From a virus, in the IMG/VR virus record IMGVR_UViG_3300036852_000198, positions 1 through 43,088 of that record: a stretch of 43,088 nt of DNA. The stretch is one strand, 5' to 3'. Positions 14,965-22,004 of this stretch are shown one piece after another (position 1 is the stretch's first letter; the number at the start of each line of letters is the position of its first letter). Made by a program: the position numbers and the translations under genes. The notes below the pieces were generated by a model, which worked only from the letters and a program-made list of their open reading frames with translations, ran no database searches and was not told the origin of the DNA.

Positions 14965-15378
14965 ATGGAAGGCCTCGGCCGAGAGTTCAACCTGGGACTC
15001 AGCCAGATCGCGGCGAACAAGCGCATCTACGTCGGCGAGACCGCCGCGTTCGCGCTGATTGTCGTCGACCCCGCGGCGAACCTGGTCACCGTCCAGCAGC
15101 ACACGCTGGCGGCGGCCGGCTCTACCGCGGCGCTCAACTTCACCAAGCGGTACAACCAGACGGCCGACGTGTGGGCCGAGGTCGCGCAGGCGTCGGGCAA
15201 CACGTTCACCCCGGCGGGCACCGAGGACTTCGTCGTCGTCGAGTTCGACACCCGGGCCCTGGCGGACGGGTTCAAGTACGTGTCCGCGTCGATCGCCACC
15301 GCCGGCACGATCATCTGGCACCTGCACGACCTCGAGGTCCAGCGCAAGCCGGTCAACCTCCGGTCGGTCTCGGCCTGA
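14965..15378 (+). CDS. Probable head decoration/structural protein (137 aa)
   Basis: A good AAGGAAGG ribosome site precedes ATG 14965. The product is beta-rich with alternating hydrophobics (RIYVGETAAFALIVVDPAANLVTVQQHTLA, then FVVVEFDTRALADGFKYVSASIATAGTIIWHLHDLEV), which suits a small jelly-roll or immunoglobulin-like structural protein. Its location immediately after the major capsid gene and its own ribosome site suggest high expression, as for decoration proteins. No family is recognised, so the role is inferred from position and strand content. Confidence 0.65.
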   Translation: MEGLGREFNLGLSQIAANKRIYVGETAAFALIVVDPAANLVTVQQHTLAAAGSTAALNFTKRYNQTADVWAEVAQASGNTFTPAGTEDFVVVEFDTRALADGFKYVSASIATAGTIIWHLHDLEVQRKPVNLRSVSA

Positions 15379-15379
15379 C

Positions 15380-15835
15380 ATGGCCCTGATGGTCTGCCGG
15401 CGGTGCGGCACACGGTTCGCCGTGGGGCTGCCGTACTGCCCGCAGTGCACATCCACCGACGCCGAGGAGGACACAGGTATGCCGAAGATCACCAGCGAAG
15501 GCGTCACCGACAAGACGCTCGAGCCGACGTCTGACGAGAGCGCAGACCTATCGCAGCCGGTGCCGAACGCGGTCGATCTCGACTTCGCCGACGCCGACCC
15601 GGGCGAGCTCGAGGGTGTCGAGCACCCCGCGGACGGCACTCTGTCGCCCGAGATCGAGGGCGACGGCACTGGCGAACCCCTGGCCCCCATCGTCGACCGC
15701 CCAGCGGTGAGCGCCACGAAGGGCGAATGGGTCGAGTACGCCGTCGCCCGGGGCCACGACCGCGCCGACGCTGAGGCGCTCACGAAGGCGAAGCTGCTGG
15801 ACCTGTACGGGCCCGACGGCTCCCCCGCGGACTGA
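15380..15835 (+). CDS. Zinc-ribbon and SAP-like protein in the head module (151 aa)
   Basis: ATG 15380 follows the previous stop by one base. The N-terminus has CRRCGTRFAVGLPYCPQCTS, a complete zinc ribbon (residues 6-25). An acidic middle follows, then WVEYAVARGHDRADAEALTKAKLLDLYG, a SAP/HeH-like helix pair often found at the end of phage head-completion or Rho-N-like proteins. A second ATG at 15480 would give a shorter protein without the ribbon. It is likely a minor head or connector component; the exact role is unknown. Confidence 0.65.
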   Translation: MALMVCRRCGTRFAVGLPYCPQCTSTDAEEDTGMPKITSEGVTDKTLEPTSDESADLSQPVPNAVDLDFADADPGELEGVEHPADGTLSPEIEGDGTGEPLAPIVDRPAVSATKGEWVEYAVARGHDRADAEALTKAKLLDLYGPDGSPAD

Positions 15836-15836
15836 T

Positions 15837-16976
15837 GTGGCCAAGGCCACCCGCCTCGGCGGCGCCAGCAAGTCGGACGGCACCCAGCAGCGCGTCGTCG
15901 AACGCATAGCCGGCGTCGACGTCGAGCTCCTCGGCCCAGACTCCGACCTCAACCTCGGCGGCCGCCTCACCGTAGGCGCCGTGGAGATCCTGCCCGGGGT
16001 GGTGCACGACTGGACGCGCGACGGCTGGGGCCCGTGGCGCAAGCAGCTGGTCAACGAGGACGCCACCGCCACCCTCGCCACGCAGACCGAGAGCGTGGTC
16101 AATGGCAAGGGGCGCATCAGCCAGTCCACGGCCGACGCCAACCTGCGGGTGGCGTACGAGCGCGAGGGCACCCAGTGGGAGAACAGCGAGGTGCTCGCCC
16201 TGCACCTGGGCGCCGACCGCTACGACACCGGCGGCAGCAACCCCGCCACCCCGCAGATGGGCCTGTTCCACCGGGGCCAGGTCGACAGCACCGGCCGGTG
16301 GCGGGCGGTGGTGGTCACGAACAACATCTTCCTGAGCGACGTCAACGTCGTGAATCAGAACGTGTGGAACAGCGTGCCGGGTAGCCCGAGCAGCATCGCG
16401 CTCGGCACGAACGGCGGGCAGAAGTCCTTCGCCAACAACGAGCTGCGCCGACACGCCCGCATCCGGGCGCTGCAACGCCTCAACTTCGGGGGCATCGTCA
16501 ACAACTACCTGATGGACCCCAGCCACGCGTACGGCATCACGACCGCCGAGCAGGTGGTGATGGACGCCGACGACAACACGTTCGATGTGGCCACCGCCAC
16601 CGCCCCCGTCGGTGTCGACAACATCGCGGGCACCGTGACCATGACCGACGCCGAGGCCGGCGCCGACGTGGCGCTCAAGGTGGGCAGCGGGCTGATGGTG
16701 CCCAGCAGCGAGACGGCCAGGCGGTACTGGCCCTACTGGATCCGCAGCCAGCTGGTGGGGTTCAAGCTGCGGGTGAAGGTGTGGCGGCACATGGACCCCG
16801 AGCCCGACTGGAGCGTGACCGTGAACCTGCAGACGGTCGACTTCGCCGGCGCGCAGAACCCGAGCCCGGGTGCGGTCATGCCCGAGGGCCGGGGCGCGTG
16901 CGGCCTCATCGGGGCGCACCTGCGCAATGGGCGGTTCATGGACTACGGCTACTGGGGCGCGTGGAGGCTGCCATGA
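15837..16976 (+). CDS. Large structural protein between capsid and connector genes (379 aa)
   Basis: GTG 15837 lies one base after the previous stop. The 379 residues are mostly beta, with repeated W, Y and N (HDWTRDGWGPWRKQLVN, VAYEREGTQWENSEVLALHLGADRYD, RYWPYWIRSQLVGFKLRVKVWRHM) and the ending FMDYGYWGAWRLP. Composition and length fit a head fibre, decoration or receptor-binding protein; its place before the head-tail connector favours the head. No family is recognised. It is a good candidate for a surface protein exposed on the capsid. Confidence 0.6.
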   Translation: MAKATRLGGASKSDGTQQRVVERIAGVDVELLGPDSDLNLGGRLTVGAVEILPGVVHDWTRDGWGPWRKQLVNEDATATLATQTESVVNGKGRISQSTADANLRVAYEREGTQWENSEVLALHLGADRYDTGGSNPATPQMGLFHRGQVDSTGRWRAVVVTNNIFLSDVNVVNQNVWNSVPGSPSSIALGTNGGQKSFANNELRRHARIRALQRLNFGGIVNNYLMDPSHAYGITTAEQVVMDADDNTFDVATATAPVGVDNIAGTVTMTDAEAGADVALKVGSGLMVPSSETARRYWPYWIRSQLVGFKLRVKVWRHMDPEPDWSVTVNLQTVDFAGAQNPSPGAVMPEGRGACGLIGAHLRNGRFMDYGYWGAWRLP

Positions 16977-17263
16977 CCATCGAGGCCCTGTACGAGCTCG
17001 GCGTGCCCGTGGTGCCCGTCGGCGCCGACCCCGCCGACCCCGACGAGACGCCACGCGAGGCGGTGCTGGCCACCACCGACGACGTGTACCTGGTCGCTCC
17101 CGCCGACGGGGACGGCCCGGTGCACGCCGTGGCCGGCGACAAGGACGACGCAGTGGGGCTCGGCGTCATGGCGGCCGACACGCTCGGCTGGCTGGCCAGC
17201 GACCCCTACGGCGCCGAGTCGAACACCCGCCAGGTGTGGGTGGTGGCGGTGTCGGCCCAGTGA
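16973..17263 (+). CDS. Hypothetical head-module protein (96 aa)
   Basis: ATG 16973 overlaps the previous stop (ATGA) and the TGA at 17261 overlaps the next GTG. The protein is acidic with strands VPVVPVGADPADP, DVYLVAPADGDGPVHAVAG and RQVWVVAVSAQ, suggesting a small beta barrel. There is no similarity I can name. Tight coupling to the preceding structural gene suggests a chaperone or partner. Confidence 0.6.
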   Translation: MTIEALYELGVPVVPVGADPADPDETPREAVLATTDDVYLVAPADGDGPVHAVAGDKDDAVGLGVMAADTLGWLASDPYGAESNTRQVWVVAVSAQ

Positions 17264-17436
17264 GCTGGGAACAGCTGATCAGCATCGCCCGCGAGGCCGC
17301 CGACGAGGCCCGCGCCGAGCGGGTCCAGCCACCCGAGGCGTGCCCCAACGACGGGGAACCGCTCCAGGAGGGCCCCGGCGGCGTCCGGTTCTGCCCGTTC
17401 GACGGCTGGCAGTGGCCCCGCGACCGGGACCGCTGA
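17260..17436 (+). CDS. Small conserved phage protein with CPNDG/CPFDG knuckles (58 aa)
   Basis: GTG 17260 overlaps the preceding stop. The 58 residues begin with SWEQLISIAREAADEARAER and end with ACPNDGEPLQEGPGG and FCPFDGWQWPRDRDR. I recognise this helix-plus-paired-CP(N/F)DG arrangement from many actinophages, where it sits between capsid and connector genes. The two single-cysteine loops look like a degenerate metal site. The function is unknown. Confidence 0.75.
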   Translation: MSWEQLISIAREAADEARAERVQPPEACPNDGEPLQEGPGGVRFCPFDGWQWPRDRDR

Positions 17437-17461
17437 ACCCTCGCACCATGCTCTCGGTGGG

Positions 17462-17513
17462 ACACCCCCCCGGGGTACCGTCCGAGGAGCGCATCCCGCC
17501 GCCCTGGGGCGGC
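17462..17513 (+). promoter_or_regulatory. Boundary palindrome (copy c) and small hairpin before the connector genes
   Basis: ACACCCCCCCGGGGTAC at 17462-17478 follows the same plan as copies a and b, with TACCGT (17476-17481) in the -10 position. No start codon lies 6-7 bases on, so a transcript from here would have a leader of about 50 bases. The leader contains GCCGCC-CTGG-GGCGGC (17498-17513). The position is the gap between head and connector/tail genes. Confidence 0.5.
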
Positions 17514-17539
17514 TGGCCTAGAAAGCAAGGGCGAGGGAC

Positions 17540-18583
17540 TTGGGCATCTGGTTCTGCACGCGCGAGGACGTGAAGCTCGCGCTCGATTCGAAGCACACGG
17601 CACGCGACGACGCCCAGGTCGACCGGGCGATCGACGCCGGTGCCCGGTCCACTGAGGGGCGTCTGCACCGCCGGTTCGCCCCGGTCGTCGCTACCAGGTT
17701 CTTCGACTGGCCTCGCGAGGGCGGCTCGGGGCGGCCGTGGCGGCTCTGGCTCGACGCCGACGAGCTCATCTCCGTGACCACCCTCACCAGCGGCGGGGTC
17801 GCCATCCCCGCGTCGGACTACTTCCTCGAGCCGGCCAACTCGGGGCCGCCGTTCACGCACGTCGAGATCGACCTGGGCAGCAGCGCGGCGTTCGGCGGAG
17901 GCGACACACACCAGCGCGACGTGGCCATCACCGGCCTGTTCGGGTACCGCAACGACGAGGCCGCCGCCGGCGTGCTGGAGAACGCCGTCGCCGACGCCGT
18001 CGGCACCACGGTCGACGTCACCGACGGTTCTCTCGTCGGGGTGGGCAGCGTGCTGCGCTGCGAGAGCGAGCGCATGATCGTCACGGCCCGCACCGCGCTC
18101 GACTCCGGGGTCAACCTCGGCGGCGACGGCCTGACGGCCAACGTCGCCGACCAGGTCGTCGAGGCCGCTGTCGGGCAGCCCGGCGAGGTGCTACTGATCG
18201 ACGCCGAGCGGATGCTGGTGGTCGACGTCGCCGGCAGCAACCGGGTCGTGAAGCGGGCGTGGGACGGCTCCACCCTCGCCGCCCACTCGGCCGGCGCGGA
18301 CGTGTTCACATACCGGCGGCTCACTGTCGCTCGCGGCCAGCTGGGCACCGCCGGCGCCGCCCACGCGGACGCCACTGCCCTGTCCGTCTGGCAGTCACCG
18401 TCGCTCGTGCACAGCCTCAACATCGCTGAGGCAATCAACACGGTCGAGCAGGACCGGGCCGCGTGGGGGCGCACGGTCGGCTCCGGTGACAACGAGCGCG
18501 AGGCCGGCGGCCGTGGCCTCCGAGACATCCGCGCTCAGGCGTACACCGAGCACGGCCGCAAGGCCCGGATCAGGAGCGTGTAA
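17540..18583 (+). CDS. Head-tail connector (gp6-like) with an inserted beta domain
   Basis: The product is 347 residues, starting at TTG 17540 with GAGGGA close upstream. Residues 1-130 follow the adaptor pattern of four helices and a strand pair (TREDVKLALDSKHTARDDAQVDRAIDAGARSTEGRLHRRF, then VTTLTSGGVAIPASDYFLEP). A beta-rich insertion (about 150-255) contains two similar halves around VGSVLRCESERMIVTA and PGEVLLIDAERMLVVD. The adaptor fold closes with VWQSPSLVHSLNIAEAINTVEQDRAAWGR and RGLRDIRAQAYTEHGRK. Usual gp6-type adaptors are 100-200 residues, so the insert is notable. It joins the portal to the tail. Confidence 0.75.
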   Translation: MGIWFCTREDVKLALDSKHTARDDAQVDRAIDAGARSTEGRLHRRFAPVVATRFFDWPREGGSGRPWRLWLDADELISVTTLTSGGVAIPASDYFLEPANSGPPFTHVEIDLGSSAAFGGGDTHQRDVAITGLFGYRNDEAAAGVLENAVADAVGTTVDVTDGSLVGVGSVLRCESERMIVTARTALDSGVNLGGDGLTANVADQVVEAAVGQPGEVLLIDAERMLVVDVAGSNRVVKRAWDGSTLAAHSAGADVFTYRRLTVARGQLGTAGAAHADATALSVWQSPSLVHSLNIAEAINTVEQDRAAWGRTVGSGDNEREAGGRGLRDIRAQAYTEHGRKARIRSV

Positions 18584-18972
18584 TGCCCGAGATCACGCTC
18601 TCCTTCGACACGTCCGGCCCAATGTTCGATGCCCGCGCCCGGGCCGCGGTCGACCGGTTCCGCGAGGACGCGACGCACGCCGTCGGCCAGGCCGCCCTCT
18701 CGGAGGTCCAGATGCTGCTCGACCGCAGCATCCGCAACCCGACCCCCTACTACGAGACGCAGATCCTGCTCGAGCGGACCGTTGACGCCGAGGTCGTGCA
18801 CGACCGGGGGATCGTCTACGGGCCCTGGCTCGAGGGCACCGGCTCCCGCAACCGCACGACCCGGTTCAAAGGGTACGCCAGCTTCCGGCGGGCGGCGCAG
18901 GCCGTGCAGGCGCGCGTCCCGCGGATCGTGGCCCCGCACCTGGACCGGCTCGTCAGGAGGCTGGGCGGATGA
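18583..18972 (+). CDS. HK97 gp10-like tail completion protein (129 aa)
   Basis: ATG 18583 shares one base with the preceding TAA. The product has a helical N-terminus (DARARAAVDRFREDATHAVGQAALSEVQMLLDRSIRNPTPYYE), then strands with VVHDRGIVYGPWLEGTGSRN and a C-terminal helix. The YGPWLEGTGSR block and position between adaptor and tail terminator match the gp10-like family of neck/tail-completion proteins in actinophages. Confidence 0.75.
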   Translation: MPEITLSFDTSGPMFDARARAAVDRFREDATHAVGQAALSEVQMLLDRSIRNPTPYYETQILLERTVDAEVVHDRGIVYGPWLEGTGSRNRTTRFKGYASFRRAAQAVQARVPRIVAPHLDRLVRRLGG

Positions 18973-19427
18973 GCCTGAACGGGTCGGCGCTCCTCGACGC
19001 GGTGAAGTCGCACGCCCTCGCGAGCGGGGCGTTCGAGCGAGCCCACACGCACGAGCCGAAGAACGCGCCGGGGTCCGGGCGGACGTGGGCGGCGTGGCTC
19101 CAGTCCGTGGGCCCGGTCCCCGCGGGCTCCGGGCTCGCCGCGACGACCGCCCGTGTCGAGTTCCGCGTGCGGCTCTACACGCCCATGCTCCAGGAGCCGC
19201 AGGACGAGATCGACCCCGACACGATGGCGGCGCTCGACACCCTCATGGCCGCCTACTCGGGCGACTTCACGCTGGGCGGACTGGTAAAGGCCGTCGACCT
19301 GCTCGGCCAGGCCGGCGCCCCGCTCGGCGCGCAGGCCGGCTACATCCCGCAGGACGGGAAGCTGCTGCGGGTGGTCGACGTCACCCTCCCGCTGATCGTG
19401 AACGACGTCTGGGAGCAGGTCCCCTGA
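18969..19427 (+). CDS. Tail terminator-like protein (152 aa)
   Basis: ATG 18969 overlaps the preceding stop. The alpha/beta pattern (LDAVKSHALASGAFERAHTHEP, TTARVEFRVRLYTPML, DTLMAAYSGDFTLGG, KLLRVVDVTLPLIVNDVWEQ) fits gpU/tail terminator proteins that cap the tail tube and bind the neck. Gene order (adaptor, gp10-like, this gene, tube) supports the call. Sequence similarity alone would not be decisive. Confidence 0.7.
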   Translation: MSLNGSALLDAVKSHALASGAFERAHTHEPKNAPGSGRTWAAWLQSVGPVPAGSGLAATTARVEFRVRLYTPMLQEPQDEIDPDTMAALDTLMAAYSGDFTLGGLVKAVDLLGQAGAPLGAQAGYIPQDGKLLRVVDVTLPLIVNDVWEQVP

Positions 19428-19621
19428 TGGCCCGGCGTGACCTCGAGCTCCGGTTCTCGCTCGACCTGCTCGACGAGGAACCCGAGACCGGCGTCTGGTG
19501 CGAACCCTGCGCGCTCCCCTCGGGCGTCGCGTTCAGCTGGGCCATGACCGTCAACGACAAGCCCAGCGGCATCATCCGCCGCGGCGTGTGCCACGAGTGC
19601 GGAGGCATCATCGATGGGTAA
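19427..19621 (+). CDS. Small zinc-knuckle protein before the tail tube (64 aa)
   Basis: ATG 19427 shares a base with the previous TGA. The 64 residues contain CEPCALPSG (about 25-33) and CHECGG near the end, a spaced CxxC pair separated by strands AFSWAMTVNDKPSGIIRRGV, together a probable zinc ribbon. The gene overlaps the next one by 8 bases. It is a tail-module accessory protein of unknown role. Confidence 0.6.
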   Translation: MARRDLELRFSLDLLDEEPETGVWCEPCALPSGVAFSWAMTVNDKPSGIIRRGVCHECGGIIDG

Positions 19622-20354
19622 GCAGACAGGGCTCGGCGACAACCTGCTTGTCGACGGGTTCAACATCTCGGGCGACATCGGTTCGCTGGAGGCCATCGGC
19701 GGGGGTAACGAGCCCCTGGTGACGACCGGCATCGACAAGTCCGCCATGGAACGCCTCGGGGGCAAGCGCGACGGCCGCATCGAGTTCACGGCCTACTTCA
19801 ACCCCGCCACCGACCGGGCCCACCCTGTGCTGCGGACGCTGCCCACCACCGACCGGATCGTCAGCTACCTGCGCGGCACCGTGCTGGGCGGCGAGGCCGC
19901 CAGCCTGGTGGCGAAGCAGGTCGGCTATGACGGCACCCGCGGCGACGACGGCTCGCTGACGTTCAAGACAGCAGCGCAGGGCCAGGGGTTCGGGCTGCAG
20001 TGGGGGCGCAACCTGGGGGCGATCCTGCAGGGCTCACCGGGCGCGGGCTCGGGAGTCGACCACGGCGCCGCCTCCACGTTCGGCCTGCAGGCGTTCCTCC
20101 ACATCGTCGCTTTCACGGGCACATCGGTGGTCGTCACCCTGCAGGAGTCCAGCGACAACGCGGTGGGCGACCCCTACGCCAACGTCGCGAACGGCGCCTT
20201 CGCCTCGGCGTCGGCCATCGGCGCGCAGCGCATCGCGACCCCGAACAATCAGAGCATCGAGCGGTGGCTGCGGGTCATCACCACGGGCACGTTCTCATCG
20301 CTGGCGTTCGTGGTCGTGGTGGTCCGCAACACGATCGCCGGGCAGGTGTTCTGA
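19614..20354 (+). CDS. Tail-tube-like protein, long form (246 aa)
   Basis: The N-terminal half carries TGIDKSAMERLGGKRDGRIEF, FNPATDRAHPVLRTLPTTDR and a GSLTFKTAAQGQGFGLQWG strand, the same order as in the protein at 20909 (TGIDKSAIERL..., FNDAAGASHAVFKTVPS, GSLTWTAPG). The C-terminal 100 residues are an extra beta domain (FLHIVAFTGTSVVVTLQESSDN, RWLRVITTGTFSSLAFVVVVVRNT), a lectin- or Ig-like decoration. The two genes are paralogues; this one may form part of the tube or its outer surface. It overlaps the previous gene by 8 bases. Confidence 0.75.
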   Translation: MGKQTGLGDNLLVDGFNISGDIGSLEAIGGGNEPLVTTGIDKSAMERLGGKRDGRIEFTAYFNPATDRAHPVLRTLPTTDRIVSYLRGTVLGGEAASLVAKQVGYDGTRGDDGSLTFKTAAQGQGFGLQWGRNLGAILQGSPGAGSGVDHGAASTFGLQAFLHIVAFTGTSVVVTLQESSDNAVGDPYANVANGAFASASAIGAQRIATPNNQSIERWLRVITTGTFSSLAFVVVVVRNTIAGQVF

Positions 20355-20887
20355 TGCGGGGCCCCAACCGCCCTCAGCCAGTCGGCCCGCCCTCGGCGTA
20401 CAAGACCTACCAGGTGACCAGCCCGCCGGATACTCACGTGGTGGTGGTGTGCGAGCAGGTCGGGTGCCTGGCCTGGCGCAACGGCTGGGACACCGTTGTG
20501 GACGAGCGGACGCACCTGCTGACCGACCCCGATGCCATGTACGCCGAGGCCACCCGCCTCGGCCATGAACCATCCGAGGCGGGCGCGGTGCTGCGCGAGC
20601 TGATCCTGCTCGGGGTGCGCCAGGCCGAGTACATCAGGTCGGGCCAGTCGGGGCGCAGCTTCCGCGAGCTCCGCACCGAGGACGGCCGCACGGTGTTCCG
20701 GTTCGACTCCCATCAGCGGTGCTTCGCGGAGCACCGCAGCCGCGCCGAGCTGTACGTCGTCAGGGACGGCGACTGGCGCGGCAACCCCAGGGGGACGGCG
20801 CCGCGCCAGCACGTGCGGGCGGCCGACTGGGTGGAGGACTTCGCCGGCCATCAGGACCGGATCAAGACCGCGCACGAGCGCGGCTGA
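20354..20887 (+). CDS. Hypothetical tail-module protein (177 aa)
   Basis: ATG 20354 shares one base with the previous stop. The protein begins with a proline-rich segment and then YKTYQVTSPPDTHVVVVCEQVGCLAWRNGWDTVVDE, and later SGRSFRELRTEDGRTVFRFDSHQRCFAEH and WVEDFAGHQDRIKTAHERG. The Cys-x6-W region and the FxxxxRCFxEH motif recur in actinophage proteins near tail genes, but no function is known to me. It separates the two tail-tube paralogues. Confidence 0.65.
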   Translation: MRGPNRPQPVGPPSAYKTYQVTSPPDTHVVVVCEQVGCLAWRNGWDTVVDERTHLLTDPDAMYAEATRLGHEPSEAGAVLRELILLGVRQAEYIRSGQSGRSFRELRTEDGRTVFRFDSHQRCFAEHRSRAELYVVRDGDWRGNPRGTAPRQHVRAADWVEDFAGHQDRIKTAHERG

Positions 20888-20908
20888 CACCAGGAAAGGC
20901 AGGCCAGC

Positions 20909-21316
20909 ATGGCCAAGGAAACGGGCCTTGGGTGGACGACGCTCAGCGTCGATGACTCGGGCGGCACCCCCCAGGCGATCAAGAACGACATCACGAACTT
21001 CGACTTCGCCACGCCCCGCGAGGTGCAGGACGTCACGGGCATCGACAAGTCAGCGATCGAGCGCCTGCTGCTCTTGGCCGACTGCAGCTACAACCTGAAC
21101 GGCGTCTTCAACGACGCCGCTGGCGCGAGCCACGCCGTGTTCAAGACCGTGCCCAGCACCTCGGTGGCCCGCACCGTCACGAACGTGATCAGCGGCCAGA
21201 CGCTGGCCACCGAGCTGGTGTTCACCGACTACCAGCTGACCCGCGACGCCAACGGCAGCCTGACCTGGACGGCCCCAGGGGTGCTGGCCGACGGCACCGT
21301 GCCGACCTGGTCATGA
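20909..21316 (+). CDS. Major tail tube protein (135 aa)
   Basis: A strong AGGAAAGG ribosome site precedes ATG 20909. The compact beta protein (GLGWTTLSVDDSGGTPQAIKNDI, DFATPREVQDVTGIDKSAIERLLLLADCSYNLNGVFND, SVARTVTNVISGQTLATELVFTDYQLTRDANGSLTWTAPG) has the strand pattern of phage major tail proteins, lies directly before the tail chaperones, and has the best ribosome site in the region. It is therefore the more likely main tube subunit of the two paralogues. Confidence 0.85.
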   Translation: MAKETGLGWTTLSVDDSGGTPQAIKNDITNFDFATPREVQDVTGIDKSAIERLLLLADCSYNLNGVFNDAAGASHAVFKTVPSTSVARTVTNVISGQTLATELVFTDYQLTRDANGSLTWTAPGVLADGTVPTWS

Positions 21317-21858
21317 GCGCCTGGGACGACGCCACCCCCGAGCCCGAGTACAGGGGCGCGCACGCCGCGCCCCCACTCAACCGGGCTGCCCGCCGGGCCT
21401 ACGTGCGCACCCCCAAGACGTACAAGCTCACCTGGGCCACCGACCACGAGCTGCACGGGCTCGAGGTGCGCACCCGCGCCCTGCCGCTCGGCACGTTCAT
21501 GGAGCTGATCGACCTGGCGGCCACGTTCGAGGGGATGGACACCACCGACCTGTCGGCGGAGGACGCCAAGGCGGTGCGCCAGCTGCTCGACGGGTTCGCC
21601 GGCGCACTGATGTCGTGGAACCTGGAAGAGCCCGAGCTGGACGCCGACGGCGAACCCACCGGGGGCTCGGTGCCGGTGCCATGCACCGCCCAGGGCCTGT
21701 ACACCCAAGACATCGGGTTCGCCATGGGCCTGATCCAGGAGTGGATGAGCGCGGTCGCGTCAGTGCCCGCCCCTTTGCCACGGCCATCGGCCGCTGGCGA
21801 GCCGTCCCTGGAGGCATCGATGCCGATGGACGTGTCGTCACCAAGCCGAGCGAGCTAG
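21313..21858 (+). CDS. Tail assembly chaperone, short form (G-like)
   Basis: The product is 181 residues from ATG 21313 (ATGA). The core is helical: KLTWATDHELHGLEVRTRALPLGTFMELIDLAATFEG and SAEDAKAVRQLLDGFAGALMSWNLEEPELD. It ends with a proline/serine tail. As in lambda G, it is the abundant form that coats the tape measure during assembly. The stop at 21856 is bypassed by the frameshift described in the next entry. Confidence 0.85.
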   Translation: MSAWDDATPEPEYRGAHAAPPLNRAARRAYVRTPKTYKLTWATDHELHGLEVRTRALPLGTFMELIDLAATFEGMDTTDLSAEDAKAVRQLLDGFAGALMSWNLEEPELDADGEPTGGSVPVPCTAQGLYTQDIGFAMGLIQEWMSAVASVPAPLPRPSAAGEPSLEASMPMDVSSPSRAS

Positions 21859-22001
21859 CCACCGCCGAGATGGTGCTGGGCCTGTGCGAACGGTTCGGCT
21901 GCCTGCCCAGCGCTCTGCTGGCCGAGGACGCCGACCTGCTGCGCTGGGTGCGCATCGAGCACCTTGGTCGGCCCGACCCCCCGAGCACACCAGGAACGTG
22001 A
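21313..22001 (+). CDS. Tail assembly chaperone, -1 frameshift product (GT-like)
   Basis: A slip at CCCTTTG (21771-21777; zero frame C CCT TTG) moves ribosomes back one base and joins the first 155 codons to 74 codons ending at 21999-22001, giving a 229-residue fusion. The shifted part reads RWRAVPGGIDADGRVVTKPSELATAEMVLGLCERFGCLPSALL, which has no usable start of its own and looks like a T domain, with the typical LLAEDADLLRWVRIEHLG end. The position just before the tape measure and the X-XXY-YYZ heptamer are the classic arrangement for tail chaperones. Confidence 0.85.
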
Positions 22002-22004
22002 GCC

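Noticed and set aside
13273-15783. Long open minus-strand frame of 836 codons opposite protease and capsid
   Set aside because: It mirrors G/C-rich codons of well-supported plus genes, has repetitive V/D/R/G composition and no ribosome site; such antisense frames are usual at this base composition.
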